Below the pieces are notes generated by a model. It was not told where the DNA came from and searched no databases. It saw nothing but the letters and a program-made list of their open reading frames with translations. Of a stretch of 64,000 nt of DNA, positions 16,513 through 26,003 are shown piece by piece. The translations under genes were made by a program, and so were the position numbers. The DNA is taken from assembly GCF_000473995.1 (NCBI RefSeq), contig NC_022571.1, positions 1,035,501 through 1,099,500 of the forward strand, given 5' to 3'. Each line of letters begins with the position of its first letter. The first letter of the stretch is position 1. The stretch is from Clostridium saccharobutylicum DSM 13864. GTDB lineage: Bacteria; Bacillota; Clostridia; Clostridiales; Clostridiaceae.

Positions 16513-18490
16513 AATTGCTTCTGGAAACATTAAAAAGTGCTACAAGGATTATACTATATACTTTTTAACACTAATACTAGCTGTTTGTATATTTTATAGC
16601 TTTAACTCTATTGACTCACAAAAGGCACTTTGGGATATAAAATCTTCAAATGCAAAATATATAGAAAAATTAATGGATATTATATCTTACTTTTCAATAT
16701 TTGTATCAGTAATATTAGTTAGCTTAATATTGTATGCAAATAATTTTTTGATAAAGAAACGTAAAAAAGAATTAGGAATCTATATGACTTTAGGTATGTC
16801 AAAAAGAAAAATATCTAGAATTTTAGTAACAGAAACTTCTATAGTGGGAGCTATATCTTTAATTGGAGGTCTTATATTAGGAATTGGATCAGCACAGGTT
16901 TTATCTGTATCTACATTAAAGTTATTTGATATTGGAATGAATGAATATAGATTTGCTGTTTCAATAAGTGCTATAGGTAAGACTATATTGTACTTCGGAA
17001 TAATGTTTTTACTTGTAATGATATTTAATGTATTTGTTATTTCTAGATATAAGATAATTGATTTACTAGCAGCAGATAAAAAAAATGAAAATATAAAATA
17101 TAAAAATCCGTTTATATATTTAGCATCATTTGTGTTAAGTGTAGTATTATTGGCATTTTCATATAAATCTATATTAAAGATAGGTTTAGAACCTAAAAAT
17201 ACTATGTTTATATTATCAGTAGCCATTTCAATAGCAGGAACAGTATTGTTCTTCTTTAGTTTATCTGGAGCTGTATTATATATAATAAGTAAAAATAAAA
17301 AAGTATATTTTAAAGGCTTAAATATATTTGTGGTAAAACAAATAAACAGTAAATTTAATACAAATTTCATATCAATGTCAGTAATATGTTTCATGCTATT
17401 TATTACAATTCTTATATTATCCACAGGAATAAGTCTTAAAAAAGATTTTGAAGCAAGTCTCAATAAAATAGCGCCATTTGATGCCAGTATAATATTATAT
17501 GCTAATGATGAAAACAACAATATAGAAGAGGTACTTAATAAAATTGATTTTAAAATAAGTGAAAATGAAAAAGCTACAACTTACAATGAATATGCTTCAG
17601 CGGTAGAGCTGAAGGAGTTACTTTCAGTAGAAGATGAAACTTTTGAGGGCTATTTTGGAAGCTTTGTAAAAATATCTGATTATAATAAAATATTAAAACT
17701 AAGAGGCGAAAAGGAAATAAATTTAAAGAAGGATGAGGTTTTGATTTTATCAAATTATAGCAAATTAGTTAAGCCAATTAATGAAAAATTAGAAAATAAC
17801 AATAAAGTTAATATTAATGGAAAAGAATATTTTGTTAAAAATCATGAAGCGATACAAGATAATCTTAATGATTTTATAATAGAAGCGACTTTTTGCACAA
17901 TAGTTATAAATGATGAGTTTTTACCTAATAGCAAAGTTTTTAAATCAGTGATTAATGTAATGTATACAGATAAAAATAGAGAGGAAAATAACAAAAAATA
18001 CGATCAAATCAAAAATTCTTCTATTGATGGTGAATATAGTAGCTTAGGCATTGCAGATATAGATGCTCATTCAAAGGATAGTGTTTATTCCGGTGGAAAA
18101 AGAGTTACAACTTCAGAACTGTTTATTGGATTATATTTAGGTATTGTATTTTTAATAACTACCATGGCTGTATTAGCGCTTCAACAATTATCAGAAGCTA
18201 GTGATAGCATAGAAAGATATAAAGCTTTAAAGAGGATTGGTGCAAGCAAAAAAATGATAAACAAAACAATTTTTATTCAAACATTAATGCATTTCACCCT
18301 TCCAGTAATTATGGCATTAATTCATTCAGTTATTGGTGTTGCAGTAGTTAATAAAGAGATAGGTATTTATAATCCAATAGATATTAGATTTTCAGCATTA
18401 ATAACAGCTTTAATATTTGTTGTGGTTTATATAGGATATTTTTATATAACATATACAGGATATAAAAACATAGTGAAAAATAATATGTAA
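16502..18490 (+). CDS. BceB-like FtsX-domain ABC permease
   Basis: This is the membrane subunit of the BceAB-type transporter, 662 residues from ATG 16502 (GGAGGTG 16487-16493). A GTG/TTG start at 16484 lies inside that ribosome site and is unlikely. About ten membrane segments are visible: one N-terminal, then groups near residues 45-190 and 205-310, and a final cluster of three (about 545-655). Between the last two groups is a large extracellular domain (about residues 315-540), the region that binds peptide antibiotics or their lipid targets in BceB proteins. FtsX-type segments flank it. The substrate is unknown. Confidence 0.9.
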   Translation: MYFKIASGNIKKCYKDYTIYFLTLILAVCIFYSFNSIDSQKALWDIKSSNAKYIEKLMDIISYFSIFVSVILVSLILYANNFLIKKRKKELGIYMTLGMSKRKISRILVTETSIVGAISLIGGLILGIGSAQVLSVSTLKLFDIGMNEYRFAVSISAIGKTILYFGIMFLLVMIFNVFVISRYKIIDLLAADKKNENIKYKNPFIYLASFVLSVVLLAFSYKSILKIGLEPKNTMFILSVAISIAGTVLFFFSLSGAVLYIISKNKKVYFKGLNIFVVKQINSKFNTNFISMSVICFMLFITILILSTGISLKKDFEASLNKIAPFDASIILYANDENNNIEEVLNKIDFKISENEKATTYNEYASAVELKELLSVEDETFEGYFGSFVKISDYNKILKLRGEKEINLKKDEVLILSNYSKLVKPINEKLENNNKVNINGKEYFVKNHEAIQDNLNDFIIEATFCTIVINDEFLPNSKVFKSVINVMYTDKNREENNKKYDQIKNSSIDGEYSSLGIADIDAHSKDSVYSGGKRVTTSELFIGLYLGIVFLITTMAVLALQQLSEASDSIERYKALKRIGASKKMINKTIFIQTLMHFTLPVIMALIHSVIGVAVVNKEIGIYNPIDIRFSALITALIFVVVYIGYFYITYTGYKNIVKNNM

Positions 18491-18531
18491 GGGACAATTA
18501 AGAGATATGAATAATTAAGGAGTATGAAAGA

Positions 18532-19410
18532 ATGGATAATAAAACTATGAAGATTTCAATTAAAAATTTAAATATGATTTACCCAAAAGGGAAAAAAGCA
18601 TTACAGAATGTGTCATTAGAAATAAAAAGTCCAAGCCTTATTGGACTTTTAGGACCCAATGGAGCAGGAAAATCAACACTTATGAAACTTCTTGTAGGAG
18701 GGTTAATGCCCACCAGTGGTGAGATTCTTATAGATGGGAAGCCTTTGCTTAAGAATGAAAAAAAGTTAAAAGCAAACTTAGGATATCTGCCACAATCTTT
18801 TGGACTTTATGATGAGCTTACTGTCTGGCAGTTTCTAGATTATATGGCAGCATTAAAAGGAATAAAAAATAGTAAAAAGGTTATTGAAGAAGTAATCAAC
18901 AAGACAAATCTTACAGAAAAACGAAAAGCACGTATTTCAACGTTATCAGGTGGTCAAAGGCAGCGTGTCGGAATTGCCCAGGCTCTTATGGGAAATCCAA
19001 AATTATTAATATTTGATGAGCCAACTGTTGGACTTGATCCAGAGGAAAGAATTAATTTCCGTAATTTATTTTCTAAGACGGCACAAGATAAGATTGTCTT
19101 ATTATCTACTCATATAATTGAAGATGTACAATCAGTGTGTGATAAACTGATTGTTATTAATCATGGGCAAATTTTGTTTACTGGTACACCAGAAGAATTG
19201 ATAGCGCTGGCCCACAATCATGTTGGTGTCTTTGAAGAAAAAGCGGGAGAAAGTTCTGACTGGGAATATAAGGTGACAGCAAGAGTTAATACAGTAAAAG
19301 GAATTGCCTGTCGTGTTGTAGCAGAAATACTGCCAACTTTTGCAGAGGCCGTGGAGCCTACGCTTGAAGATGCTTATATGTATCTTATTATGGGAAAAGA
19401 GGTGAAGTAA
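18532..19410 (+). CDS. ABC-2-type exporter ATP-binding protein
   Basis: 292 residues. Walker A is GPNGAGKST near residues 44-52, then the Q-loop YLPQSFGLYDELTVWQFLDY, signature LSGGQRQRVGIAQAL and Walker B LLIFDEPTVGLDPEER. These are features of the CcmA/BcrA-like ATPases of drug and lantibiotic-resistance exporters. It is two bases from the next gene (permease-peptidase) and forms a second export unit within the same Bce-type locus. A C-terminal extension of about 70 residues follows the ATPase core. Confidence 0.9.
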   Translation: MDNKTMKISIKNLNMIYPKGKKALQNVSLEIKSPSLIGLLGPNGAGKSTLMKLLVGGLMPTSGEILIDGKPLLKNEKKLKANLGYLPQSFGLYDELTVWQFLDYMAALKGIKNSKKVIEEVINKTNLTEKRKARISTLSGGQRQRVGIAQALMGNPKLLIFDEPTVGLDPEERINFRNLFSKTAQDKIVLLSTHIIEDVQSVCDKLIVINHGQILFTGTPEELIALAHNHVGVFEEKAGESSDWEYKVTARVNTVKGIACRVVAEILPTFAEAVEPTLEDAYMYLIMGKEVK

Positions 19411-19412
19411 TC

Positions 19413-21632
19413 ATGAAAATCTTTTCCTATTTAAGGGTGGAATTAAATCGTATTTTTCACTCAAAAATAGTTTATCTGATTATGATATTAACGATGATTT
19501 CCCAAATGACAGGATATAAGTTATACAATAATGGTATGCTTGATGAAACGTTATCTGGTCATTTTATTGGAAATCCAGCTAGTGCTGGAGCTCTTGGCGG
19601 GGGGATATTGTTTGCAATTTTAACTTTGTTAGAATTTGATAGAGTACGCAAAAATCAAACAGAAGCATTAATTAATAGTGTTGTATCACCTTTAGTATTA
19701 AATGTAGTAAGATTAATATCCATAGGAACAGCAGCTATAATTTCTGTTTCTATTGCAGCAGTGATTTATTTTCCATATACATTTATGAAAATGGAAAATA
19801 CCTTTGAGTCATATACTTATTGGAATAGTTTCTTTCTTTTAATGCTTCCTTCTGTATTATTATCAATTTTAGTGATTTCTGCATTTTATCAGATTTTTTA
19901 TCGTGCAGATATCAGTATGGCTGCATTTATTGCATTTATGTTGGTGGGCTTTAGCAAATGGTTTGATAATATTAATATTTTACACTGGATAAATCCAATT
20001 GTTAATGTACTTTCTGATGATTTTGGTAATAACATAGTATTTAAAGCAATGCAGCATAATCGTTTGTTTTGGTTTTTGACAATTGGTGGAATGTGGGTAA
20101 TTGGATTGTTATGTGTCCGTCGGTATGGTAAAGGTTTATTTAAGTCAATTTTGCACAATTCAAGCAAAATCTACATTCCATTATTAGCTGTAGTACTAAT
20201 ATGTAGTGGAGGCTATACGTATATAAATCAACCTAATATTTATTTAGAGTCTGAAGTTGATAATTCAGATGAAATCAATGAACAACTTGAAGTTTCAAAC
20301 ACTGATTTGGAAATATCATTTGATACCAATAAAGGAAGTCTTTCAGGAAAGGCAACTTATTGTCTTCAAAATTTGAGTGGTAGTGAACAGGAATGCAAAA
20401 TTATGATGAATCCTGGATATACTATTCACCACATCACAGCAAATGGAAAACAGATTATATTTGAAAATTTAAACAATAGAAAAGGCAACATTGTATTTAA
20501 TGTACCGAATGTTCCACAGGTTAAGATTAACATAGAATATAGTGGCGTGCCTAAAATTGAAGAAACTTATAGTGACCTTTTAGTAGTAAATTGTAATATG
20601 AGTAATAAATGTATAGAGCTTATTAATTCAGATAATATTTATCCACAGCTTAGAGTACAAAAAAGTAAAGATGGAGCACCAATTACAGGTAAATTTACCA
20701 TGCCTTCAGAGCTCACACCAATTGTATATGGACAGAAAAATAAGAAAATTACTGCAGATGATAAATCGATAAAGAATTTAGATGCTAATACAGTAAAAAT
20801 ACTTTCTGAGGATGAGAAAAATAGAACTTGGTCTTTCCATCTTAATGGTAGTAGTTGGTTAACTATTATGGCTGGTGATTATGTTATGAAGAATCTAGGT
20901 GATGAGAGTATGCCAATAGAGTTTTATTATAGTCGTAAAATGGAAGACAGAATGAAAGATAAGAGTGCTGATAAAGTTATGGAGGATACTATTAAATATT
21001 GTACTTGTAACTATGGTAAGTTACATAATGTTTCTGAGAATAGTCAACTTAGAATAGCGCAAAGATCAATATTTGCGGGTGGTGGAATGGCGCTTCCGAA
21101 TCTTAGCATTATTGGTGAAATTAGCTTTAGTGATAAAAATTTAAATAATAAATCAAATGGATCAAATGTGGCTGAAGTGCTGGGACATGAACTTGCTCAT
21201 CAGTGGTGGGGACTGGAAACCATAGGTGAAGGTGAAAATAATGAAAACTGGTCTGCAGAAGGCTTCGCCGTTTATACAACTTATCGAGTTGCAAAGGAAA
21301 CCCATGGTGAAGAATATGCTCAAAAAAATTATGTGAACCAGTGGAAAGAAGCTTCGAAAGCTCAGGATAATAATTTTTATAATAGACATCCAGAATATTT
21401 AGATATACTACCTGAAAAATATGCTGATGAAATTAGTGAGTGCAATGAAGTTACACGTCTATATTCAAAAATGCCTCTTCAAATTTTAAAAGCTGCAGAG
21501 CTTGTTGGTGGAGAAGACAAGATGGATAAAATTCTAGCTAAATTATATGAGAATAGCCAAGAATCAAAAATCACATGGCAAGATTTTTTAGATGATTGCA
21601 ATCTTAAAGAGGAGGACTTAAACATTGAGTAG
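19413..21632 (+). CDS. ABC permease fused to an M1-type (gluzincin) peptidase domain
   Basis: The 739-residue protein has two parts. The first 265 residues contain about seven membrane segments of an ABC-2-like permease. The rest is an extracytoplasmic M1-aminopeptidase-like region. The zinc site is HELAH at residues 592-596, with NWSAEGFA supplying Glu616. The gap to that Glu is 19 residues, one more than the usual 18. The aminopeptidase GAMEN motif is replaced by GGGMALPN. Such fusions are known as ABC permease/M1 family aminopeptidases and probably cut or bind peptides at the cell surface while the ATPase drives transport. It overlaps the next gene by eight bases. Confidence 0.88.
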   Translation: MKIFSYLRVELNRIFHSKIVYLIMILTMISQMTGYKLYNNGMLDETLSGHFIGNPASAGALGGGILFAILTLLEFDRVRKNQTEALINSVVSPLVLNVVRLISIGTAAIISVSIAAVIYFPYTFMKMENTFESYTYWNSFFLLMLPSVLLSILVISAFYQIFYRADISMAAFIAFMLVGFSKWFDNINILHWINPIVNVLSDDFGNNIVFKAMQHNRLFWFLTIGGMWVIGLLCVRRYGKGLFKSILHNSSKIYIPLLAVVLICSGGYTYINQPNIYLESEVDNSDEINEQLEVSNTDLEISFDTNKGSLSGKATYCLQNLSGSEQECKIMMNPGYTIHHITANGKQIIFENLNNRKGNIVFNVPNVPQVKINIEYSGVPKIEETYSDLLVVNCNMSNKCIELINSDNIYPQLRVQKSKDGAPITGKFTMPSELTPIVYGQKNKKITADDKSIKNLDANTVKILSEDEKNRTWSFHLNGSSWLTIMAGDYVMKNLGDESMPIEFYYSRKMEDRMKDKSADKVMEDTIKYCTCNYGKLHNVSENSQLRIAQRSIFAGGGMALPNLSIIGEISFSDKNLNNKSNGSNVAEVLGHELAHQWWGLETIGEGENNENWSAEGFAVYTTYRVAKETHGEEYAQKNYVNQWKEASKAQDNNFYNRHPEYLDILPEKYADEISECNEVTRLYSKMPLQILKAAELVGGEDKMDKILAKLYENSQESKITWQDFLDDCNLKEEDLNIE

Positions 21633-22335
21633 AGTATTTAAATATGAACTTAAAAGACTGATTATAAATAAATTTTTCTTAGGATTACTTATTATTTCTG
21701 CTTTTTATAGTCATCAGGTTATGACTGGAGATATTATCCTTGGGGTTGCAAACACAGCCCCATTCTCAGGTTGGAGCTATGGAGCATATCTTGCTAAAGA
21801 GTTACCAATTTTACTTGTTGCATTACTATTTTTCATATCGTTTCTTTATTCAAAACAAGAGAAGAGTGTACAGACTTTAACTAAAGCGACGCCTATTGAT
21901 CCGTTTAAGTTTCAGATTCTACGTTACGGAGCCATTATTATAGCATTTATTTTAATTTCTGCAGTGCCGATTAGCTATAGTTTGTGGTTCTATAGTGTGA
22001 ATTTTAATTTTACTAATTTTGGAACTCTTGTGTTGCCTAGTTTTGTAACACTATTGCCAGCTATGCTTTTTATGCTTGGCTTAGGAATTTTAGGAGGACG
22101 ATACCATCAAGGAATAATTTTTGCACTTATGGTAGTAGTAATATTGCTTAGTTATGTTCCATTACCGTATGCAGTTGATTTGCTTGGAGAAAATTTCTTT
22201 GCAAAATATCCAGAATTTCTTGATATGGTAGAACCAGAATTCTCAATACCTGTAAGTGTAATAGTTGGAAAACTAATATTTGGACTAGCTGGATTTGGGA
22301 TGATGCTGATATCTTGTAATCAAAATAAAAAGTAA
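21625..22335 (+). CDS. ABC-2-like membrane subunit
   Basis: 236 residues, starting at TTG 21625 with GAGGAGG upstream, overlapping the end of the permease-peptidase gene. It has about six hydrophobic segments and little else, resembling the second permease of an ABC-2 exporter. It most likely pairs with the fusion permease and the ATPase at 18532. No catalytic motif is seen. Confidence 0.8.
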   Translation: MSRVFKYELKRLIINKFFLGLLIISAFYSHQVMTGDIILGVANTAPFSGWSYGAYLAKELPILLVALLFFISFLYSKQEKSVQTLTKATPIDPFKFQILRYGAIIIAFILISAVPISYSLWFYSVNFNFTNFGTLVLPSFVTLLPAMLFMLGLGILGGRYHQGIIFALMVVVILLSYVPLPYAVDLLGENFFAKYPEFLDMVEPEFSIPVSVIVGKLIFGLAGFGMMLISCNQNKK

Positions 22336-22465
22336 ATATTTTATTGAAATGGTGTTTTTACTAGTTTATCATAACAATTAGAGGCAGCCTGTCATATATG
22401 AAATCTAAGTATGATGAGTAAAATGCAGTTGTATTCAGCCTTATATGTATAGAAGGGAGAAGATA

Positions 22466-23137
22466 ATGGGGAAAATTGTTATTATTGAAGATGATGAAGC
22501 TATAAGAGAAGAATTACAAAACTTTTTAATAAAGTATGGTTATGAAGTAAAAGCACCTATAAGTATGGATAACATAATTAAATATGTTGAAAATGAGAAT
22601 GCAAGTTTGATATTACTAGATATTAACCTTCCTATGTATGATGGTTATTATATATGCAGAGAAATACGCAAAACATCAGATGTTCCAATTATAATAGTTA
22701 CAAGCAGAGATAGCGAAACAGATGAATTAATTAGTATGAATTTAGGGGCAGATGATTTTATAACAAAACCTTATAATACAGAAATACTGTTGGCAAGAAT
22801 AACAAATATTTTAAAAAGAACATATGGAAACTTAAAAACTAATAGTATATTAAGTTACAGAGATTTTAATATAAATCTTTCAAATGCAACTATTACTTAT
22901 AAAAACAAATCTTTAGAGTTAACTAAAAATGAGGTTAAGATACTTTCATATTTAATAAATAATAAGGGGAGTATAGTAAAAAGAGATTCACTAATGGAAT
23001 ATTTATGGAAAGCAGATTATTTTGTAGATGACAGTACTTTAAATGTTAATATTAATAGATTAAGAAAAAAACTTGAAGAAATAGGGATAGAAAATCCAAT
23101 AGAAACCAGAAGAGGGTTAGGGTATATTATGCCATGA
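22466..23137 (+). CDS. OmpR-family response regulator (BceR-like)
   Basis: The receiver domain has acidic EDD at residues 8-10, phosphoacceptor Asp52 in ILLDINLPMYDG, Thr in IIVTSRDSE and Lys in FITKPY. The winged-helix domain of OmpR/PhoB type ends in VDDSTLNVNINRLRKKL and RRGLGYI. ATG 22466 is chosen over 22445 for its AGGGAGA. It overlaps the kinase gene by four bases. Placement after two ABC units fits control of the peptide-resistance transporters by a BceRS-type system. No binding site was identified. Confidence 0.92.
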   Translation: MGKIVIIEDDEAIREELQNFLIKYGYEVKAPISMDNIIKYVENENASLILLDINLPMYDGYYICREIRKTSDVPIIIVTSRDSETDELISMNLGADDFITKPYNTEILLARITNILKRTYGNLKTNSILSYRDFNINLSNATITYKNKSLELTKNEVKILSYLINNKGSIVKRDSLMEYLWKADYFVDDSTLNVNINRLRKKLEEIGIENPIETRRGLGYIMP

Positions 23138-24153
23138 GTATAGGTGAATTTATTAGAGATAAAGTTATTGTAATATTATGCAATATGCTGCTATTTATTA
23201 TATTATCAGCTATATTGTTTATAATTAATGTTAAATTAATTATAATTGTATTTGTTTTTTGTATCTGGTTTTTCCCATTAATATCATATATAACTGTAGA
23301 GTTTGTAAAATATAAAAATTATTATGATGAGATTGATAGGATAATAGAAAAATTGGACAAGAAATACCTGCTTCCAGAGATGTTAAAGGAAGCAGATTTT
23401 ATACAAGGAGAAAAACTTAATCGTATTCTTAAAGAAATATGCAGAGATATGCATGAGAATGTAAAATATTTTAAAGATATGCAGGCGGATTATAGAGAAT
23501 ACATAGAAACCTGGATACATGAAATTAAGACACCAATAGCTTCCACAAAGCTGACAATTGAAAATAATCAAAATGAAGTAACTAATAAAATAGATTATCA
23601 ATTAGACAGGATTGAGGGGTATGTAGAACAAGTACTTTACTATTCTCGAAGTAATAATGTTAGCAAAGATTATATTATAAAACAAATTAATCTTGATAAT
23701 GTAGTAAGGAATGTAGTTAAAAAAAATTATAGAGATTTTATTCATAAGAAAATAAAAATAAATATAAAGGATACTAATGAATTTGTATATAGTGATGTGA
23801 AATGGACTGAATTTATTATTAATCAGATAATAGGAAATTCTATAAAATATTCAAGTAATAAAGAACCAATAATAAATATACATTCGATTAAGAAAGCTAA
23901 TTCGGTAAGGTTGATTATAGAGGATAATGGAGTAGGCATAATTGACAAGGATATACATAGAGTATTTGAAAAAGGTTTTACTGGTGAGAATGGAAGGAGA
24001 TTTAGCAAAAGTACAGGAATGGGATTGTATTTATGTGAAAAGCTCTGTTTAAAATTAGGATTGAAGATTAATATTGACTCTGAGGTAAATAAAGGAACTA
24101 AAGTTATGTTAATATTTCCTCTGTCAGCTATGGAAACTTTTACCGATGATTAG
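23134..24153 (+). CDS. Intramembrane-sensing histidine kinase (BceS-like)
   Basis: 339 residues. Two N-terminal membrane helices (about 10-32 and 34-56) have almost no loop between them, the hallmark of BceS-type kinases that take their signal from the transporter rather than from an extracellular domain. His129 lies in ETWIHEIKTPIAS. The ATP-binding boxes are N (NQIIGNSIKYSS), G1 (IIEDNGVGI), F (FEKGFTG) and G2 (STGMGLYLC). It overlaps the response regulator. The likely partner is the BceAB-like pair at 15745-18490. Confidence 0.92.
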   Translation: MSIGEFIRDKVIVILCNMLLFIILSAILFIINVKLIIIVFVFCIWFFPLISYITVEFVKYKNYYDEIDRIIEKLDKKYLLPEMLKEADFIQGEKLNRILKEICRDMHENVKYFKDMQADYREYIETWIHEIKTPIASTKLTIENNQNEVTNKIDYQLDRIEGYVEQVLYYSRSNNVSKDYIIKQINLDNVVRNVVKKNYRDFIHKKIKINIKDTNEFVYSDVKWTEFIINQIIGNSIKYSSNKEPIINIHSIKKANSVRLIIEDNGVGIIDKDIHRVFEKGFTGENGRRFSKSTGMGLYLCEKLCLKLGLKINIDSEVNKGTKVMLIFPLSAMETFTDD

Positions 24154-24299
24154 TATGTATTAATATCTTCAGGTGGGAACATAACTATGAGCTCAAAATA
24201 ATTATTTACTAGTATATGTTATGAAGTATTATCAACGTATATATGCTAAATTTTTATAATGCCAATTATGACTTAGCTTTATTCAATTTAGTTTTATAT
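24154..24299. other. Spacer after the kinase gene
   Basis: It holds only AT-rich spacer DNA before the repeat element that follows. No gene or clear terminator was seen. Confidence 0.35.
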
Positions 24300-24590
24300 C
24301 TTATAGATATCCAATTTAAGAATTAAACTTATAATTGGAATGTATTTCCATACTAGAAATAATGGGAATTCTTTTGCGTAGTGTTGCGTTGATAATTTAG
24401 TTGTAGGATTTCTTCAGCAGAAGTTGTTCTATTCTCGCTTGTCCTCAACTTGTTTAAGGAGAATGCAAGAATGGGACAACTTCTGCTGTTAGAAATCCAC
24501 AGCTAAATTATCTAGCAACCGAGCTAAAGAATTCCCCTTATTTCGGTTATTCACCACATAAGTATGATTTATAGTTTGGATATCTATAAG
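24300..24590. repeat. Nested inverted-repeat element (MITE-like or structured RNA) between kinase gene and nagA
   Basis: The outer ends are a perfect 15-bp inverted repeat, CTTATAGATATCCAA (24300-24314) and TTGGATATCTATAAG (24576-24590). Inside, about 24365-24538, is a second, far larger imperfect palindrome. Parts such as GGGAATTCTTT, AATTTAG, GGATTTCT and CAGCAGAAGTTGT have matching complements (AAGAATTCCC, CTAAATT, AGAAATCC, ACAACTTCTGCTG) in mirror order. It has no coding capacity. It may be a miniature mobile element or a structured transcript; its central part contains short GAGAATG/GAATGGG segments at the loop. Confidence 0.75.
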
Positions 24591-24592
24591 TA

Positions 24593-25723
24593 TCATAATA
24601 TTTCTTTTCCTAAAATGAAAACTTTCTTTATATTAATATCATCATCAAATAGGATTAAATCAGCATCATAGCCTTCCTTAATTTGTCCTTTATGATTATC
24701 TACTTTACAATGTTTAGCTCCGTTAAATGAAGCCATCTTCACAATTTCATGTAGAGGTAAATTTGAATTTTTATATACGTTTCTAACTGCTTTATCAAGG
24801 GTAAGTACAGAACCTGCTAAAGCTCCATTTTCCAAACGTGCTTCATTATTATTTACTATGACTTTTTGACCGCCTAAGGAATATTTACCATTTGGCATAC
24901 AACAGGCCATCATAGCATCAGATATTAATAAAACATTATCAGTCCCTTTTTGCTTATATGCAATTCTTAAAGCTGCATATGTAATATGAATTCCATCAGA
25001 AATTGTTTCAGTAGTTAAGTTACTATCAAAAATAGCGCCTACGGCTCCTGGATCTCTATGATTTAAAGGTGTCATTCTATTATATAAATGAGTTGAATGA
25101 CTAGCACCACACTTTATGGCTTCAATCATGTCCTTGTAAGTTGCATTTGTATGGCCTAGTGAGCATATAACTCCAGTATCGGAGATATACCTGATAAGTT
25201 CCTTAGATCCTTCAATTTCAGGTGCTAGTGTCATTGAAACAATAATATCTTCATAATCTTGTACTATCTTCTTATAAGTTGAAATAGATGGAGGTAAGAG
25301 ATATTTAGGATTTTGTGCACCAAGCATGCTTGGACTCACAAAAGGACCTTCTAAATTAGCGCCTAAAACATGAGCTCCATCACAACCAATTTCCTTCATA
25401 TTTTTTATAACATTTAATGATTTTCTAATATCTTCTATAGAAACAGTCATAGTAGTAGGAGTAAAGGAGGTTGTCCCATGTACAGCTATTGTTTTAGAAA
25501 TGGTATTAATTGCTTGACTGGTACTATCCATTGTATCATAACCACCTGCACCGTGAATATGAACATCAATAAAACCGGGTGAAACGTATAAACCGTTTGC
25601 ATCCAATATATCTTCATCACAGCATTTGCTAGGATTTATTTCTTTAATCTTTCCGTTTTCTATACGTATTGATCCTTGTTCTATTTTATCTAGATAAATT
25701 ATATTACAATTTTTTATTATCAT
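24593..25723 (-). CDS. nagA: N-acetylglucosamine-6-phosphate deacetylase
   Basis: The enzyme removes acetate from GlcNAc-6-phosphate to give glucosamine-6-phosphate. It is a metal-dependent amidohydrolase of 376 residues. Motifs are GFIDVHIHGAGGYDTMD (metal His pair), NLEGPF (Glu), SLGHTNATY (His), STHLYNRMTPLNHRDPG (His and substrate contacts) and LISDAMMACC (catalytic Asp). The start has AAAGGAGCG upstream. It is divergent from the GntR regulator, with two operator-like palindromes between them, and nagB lies beyond the regulator. The three together form the amino-sugar catabolic unit feeding fructose-6-phosphate. Confidence 0.96.
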   Translation of the reverse strand: MIIKNCNIIYLDKIEQGSIRIENGKIKEINPSKCCDEDILDANGLYVSPGFIDVHIHGAGGYDTMDSTSQAINTISKTIAVHGTTSFTPTTMTVSIEDIRKSLNVIKNMKEIGCDGAHVLGANLEGPFVSPSMLGAQNPKYLLPPSISTYKKIVQDYEDIIVSMTLAPEIEGSKELIRYISDTGVICSLGHTNATYKDMIEAIKCGASHSTHLYNRMTPLNHRDPGAVGAIFDSNLTTETISDGIHITYAALRIAYKQKGTDNVLLISDAMMACCMPNGKYSLGGQKVIVNNNEARLENGALAGSVLTLDKAVRNVYKNSNLPLHEIVKMASFNGAKHCKVDNHKGQIKEGYDADLILFDDDINIKKVFILGKEIL

Positions 25724-25764
25724 GTTATCGCTCCTTTAGGTGCAATTTTTTTTATTTTACTAAG

Positions 25765-25776
25765 TGGACATTACCA
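25765..25776. promoter_or_regulatory. Putative NagR operator, nagA-proximal copy
   Basis: TGGACATTACCA lies 42 bases upstream of the nagA start. It matches the second copy at 25865 in ten of 12 bases and resembles the TGGT-N4-ACCA palindromes bound by NagR/DasR-type GntR regulators. Confidence 0.6.
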
Positions 25777-25864
25777 GCTGTTTGTATTAATTATATATGA
25801 TTTATAGAAGAGATTCAAGTGTGTATTGACACGAGAATAATAATTAATTATAATTTTATTGTAG

Positions 25865-25876
25865 TGGTAATTACCA
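25865..25876. promoter_or_regulatory. Putative NagR operator, perfect palindrome
   Basis: TGGTAATTACCA is an exact 12-bp palindrome exactly 100 bases from the other copy, in the divergent nagA/GntR intergenic region. The even spacing (about 9.5 helical turns) could allow looping. Confidence 0.65.
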
Positions 25877-25892
25877 GTTGAGTTTGACTTTA

Positions 25893-25919
25893 TATAGATA
25901 TCTAATTTAAGAATTAGAT
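25893..25919. repeat. Second copy of the 24302-24327 repeat, forming a palindrome
   Basis: About 26 bases match 24302-24327 with only two differences. Here they also form a palindrome, ATCTAATT and AATTAGAT around TAAG (25900-25919). The copies bracket nagA. This could be an additional regulatory site or an eroded element end. Confidence 0.6.
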
Positions 25920-26003
25920 TCTTTCATATTCCTAAATATTTTATTTTGTATTAAGTAAGGTTATAATTAATCATAAACTGCTAGAACTAAAAGAGGTGCA
26001 TTT

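Noticed and set aside
16780..17520. Long minus-strand frame opposite the BceB-like gene
   Set aside because: The plus strand has a complete membrane protein with ribosome site and operon context; the antisense frame lacks both.
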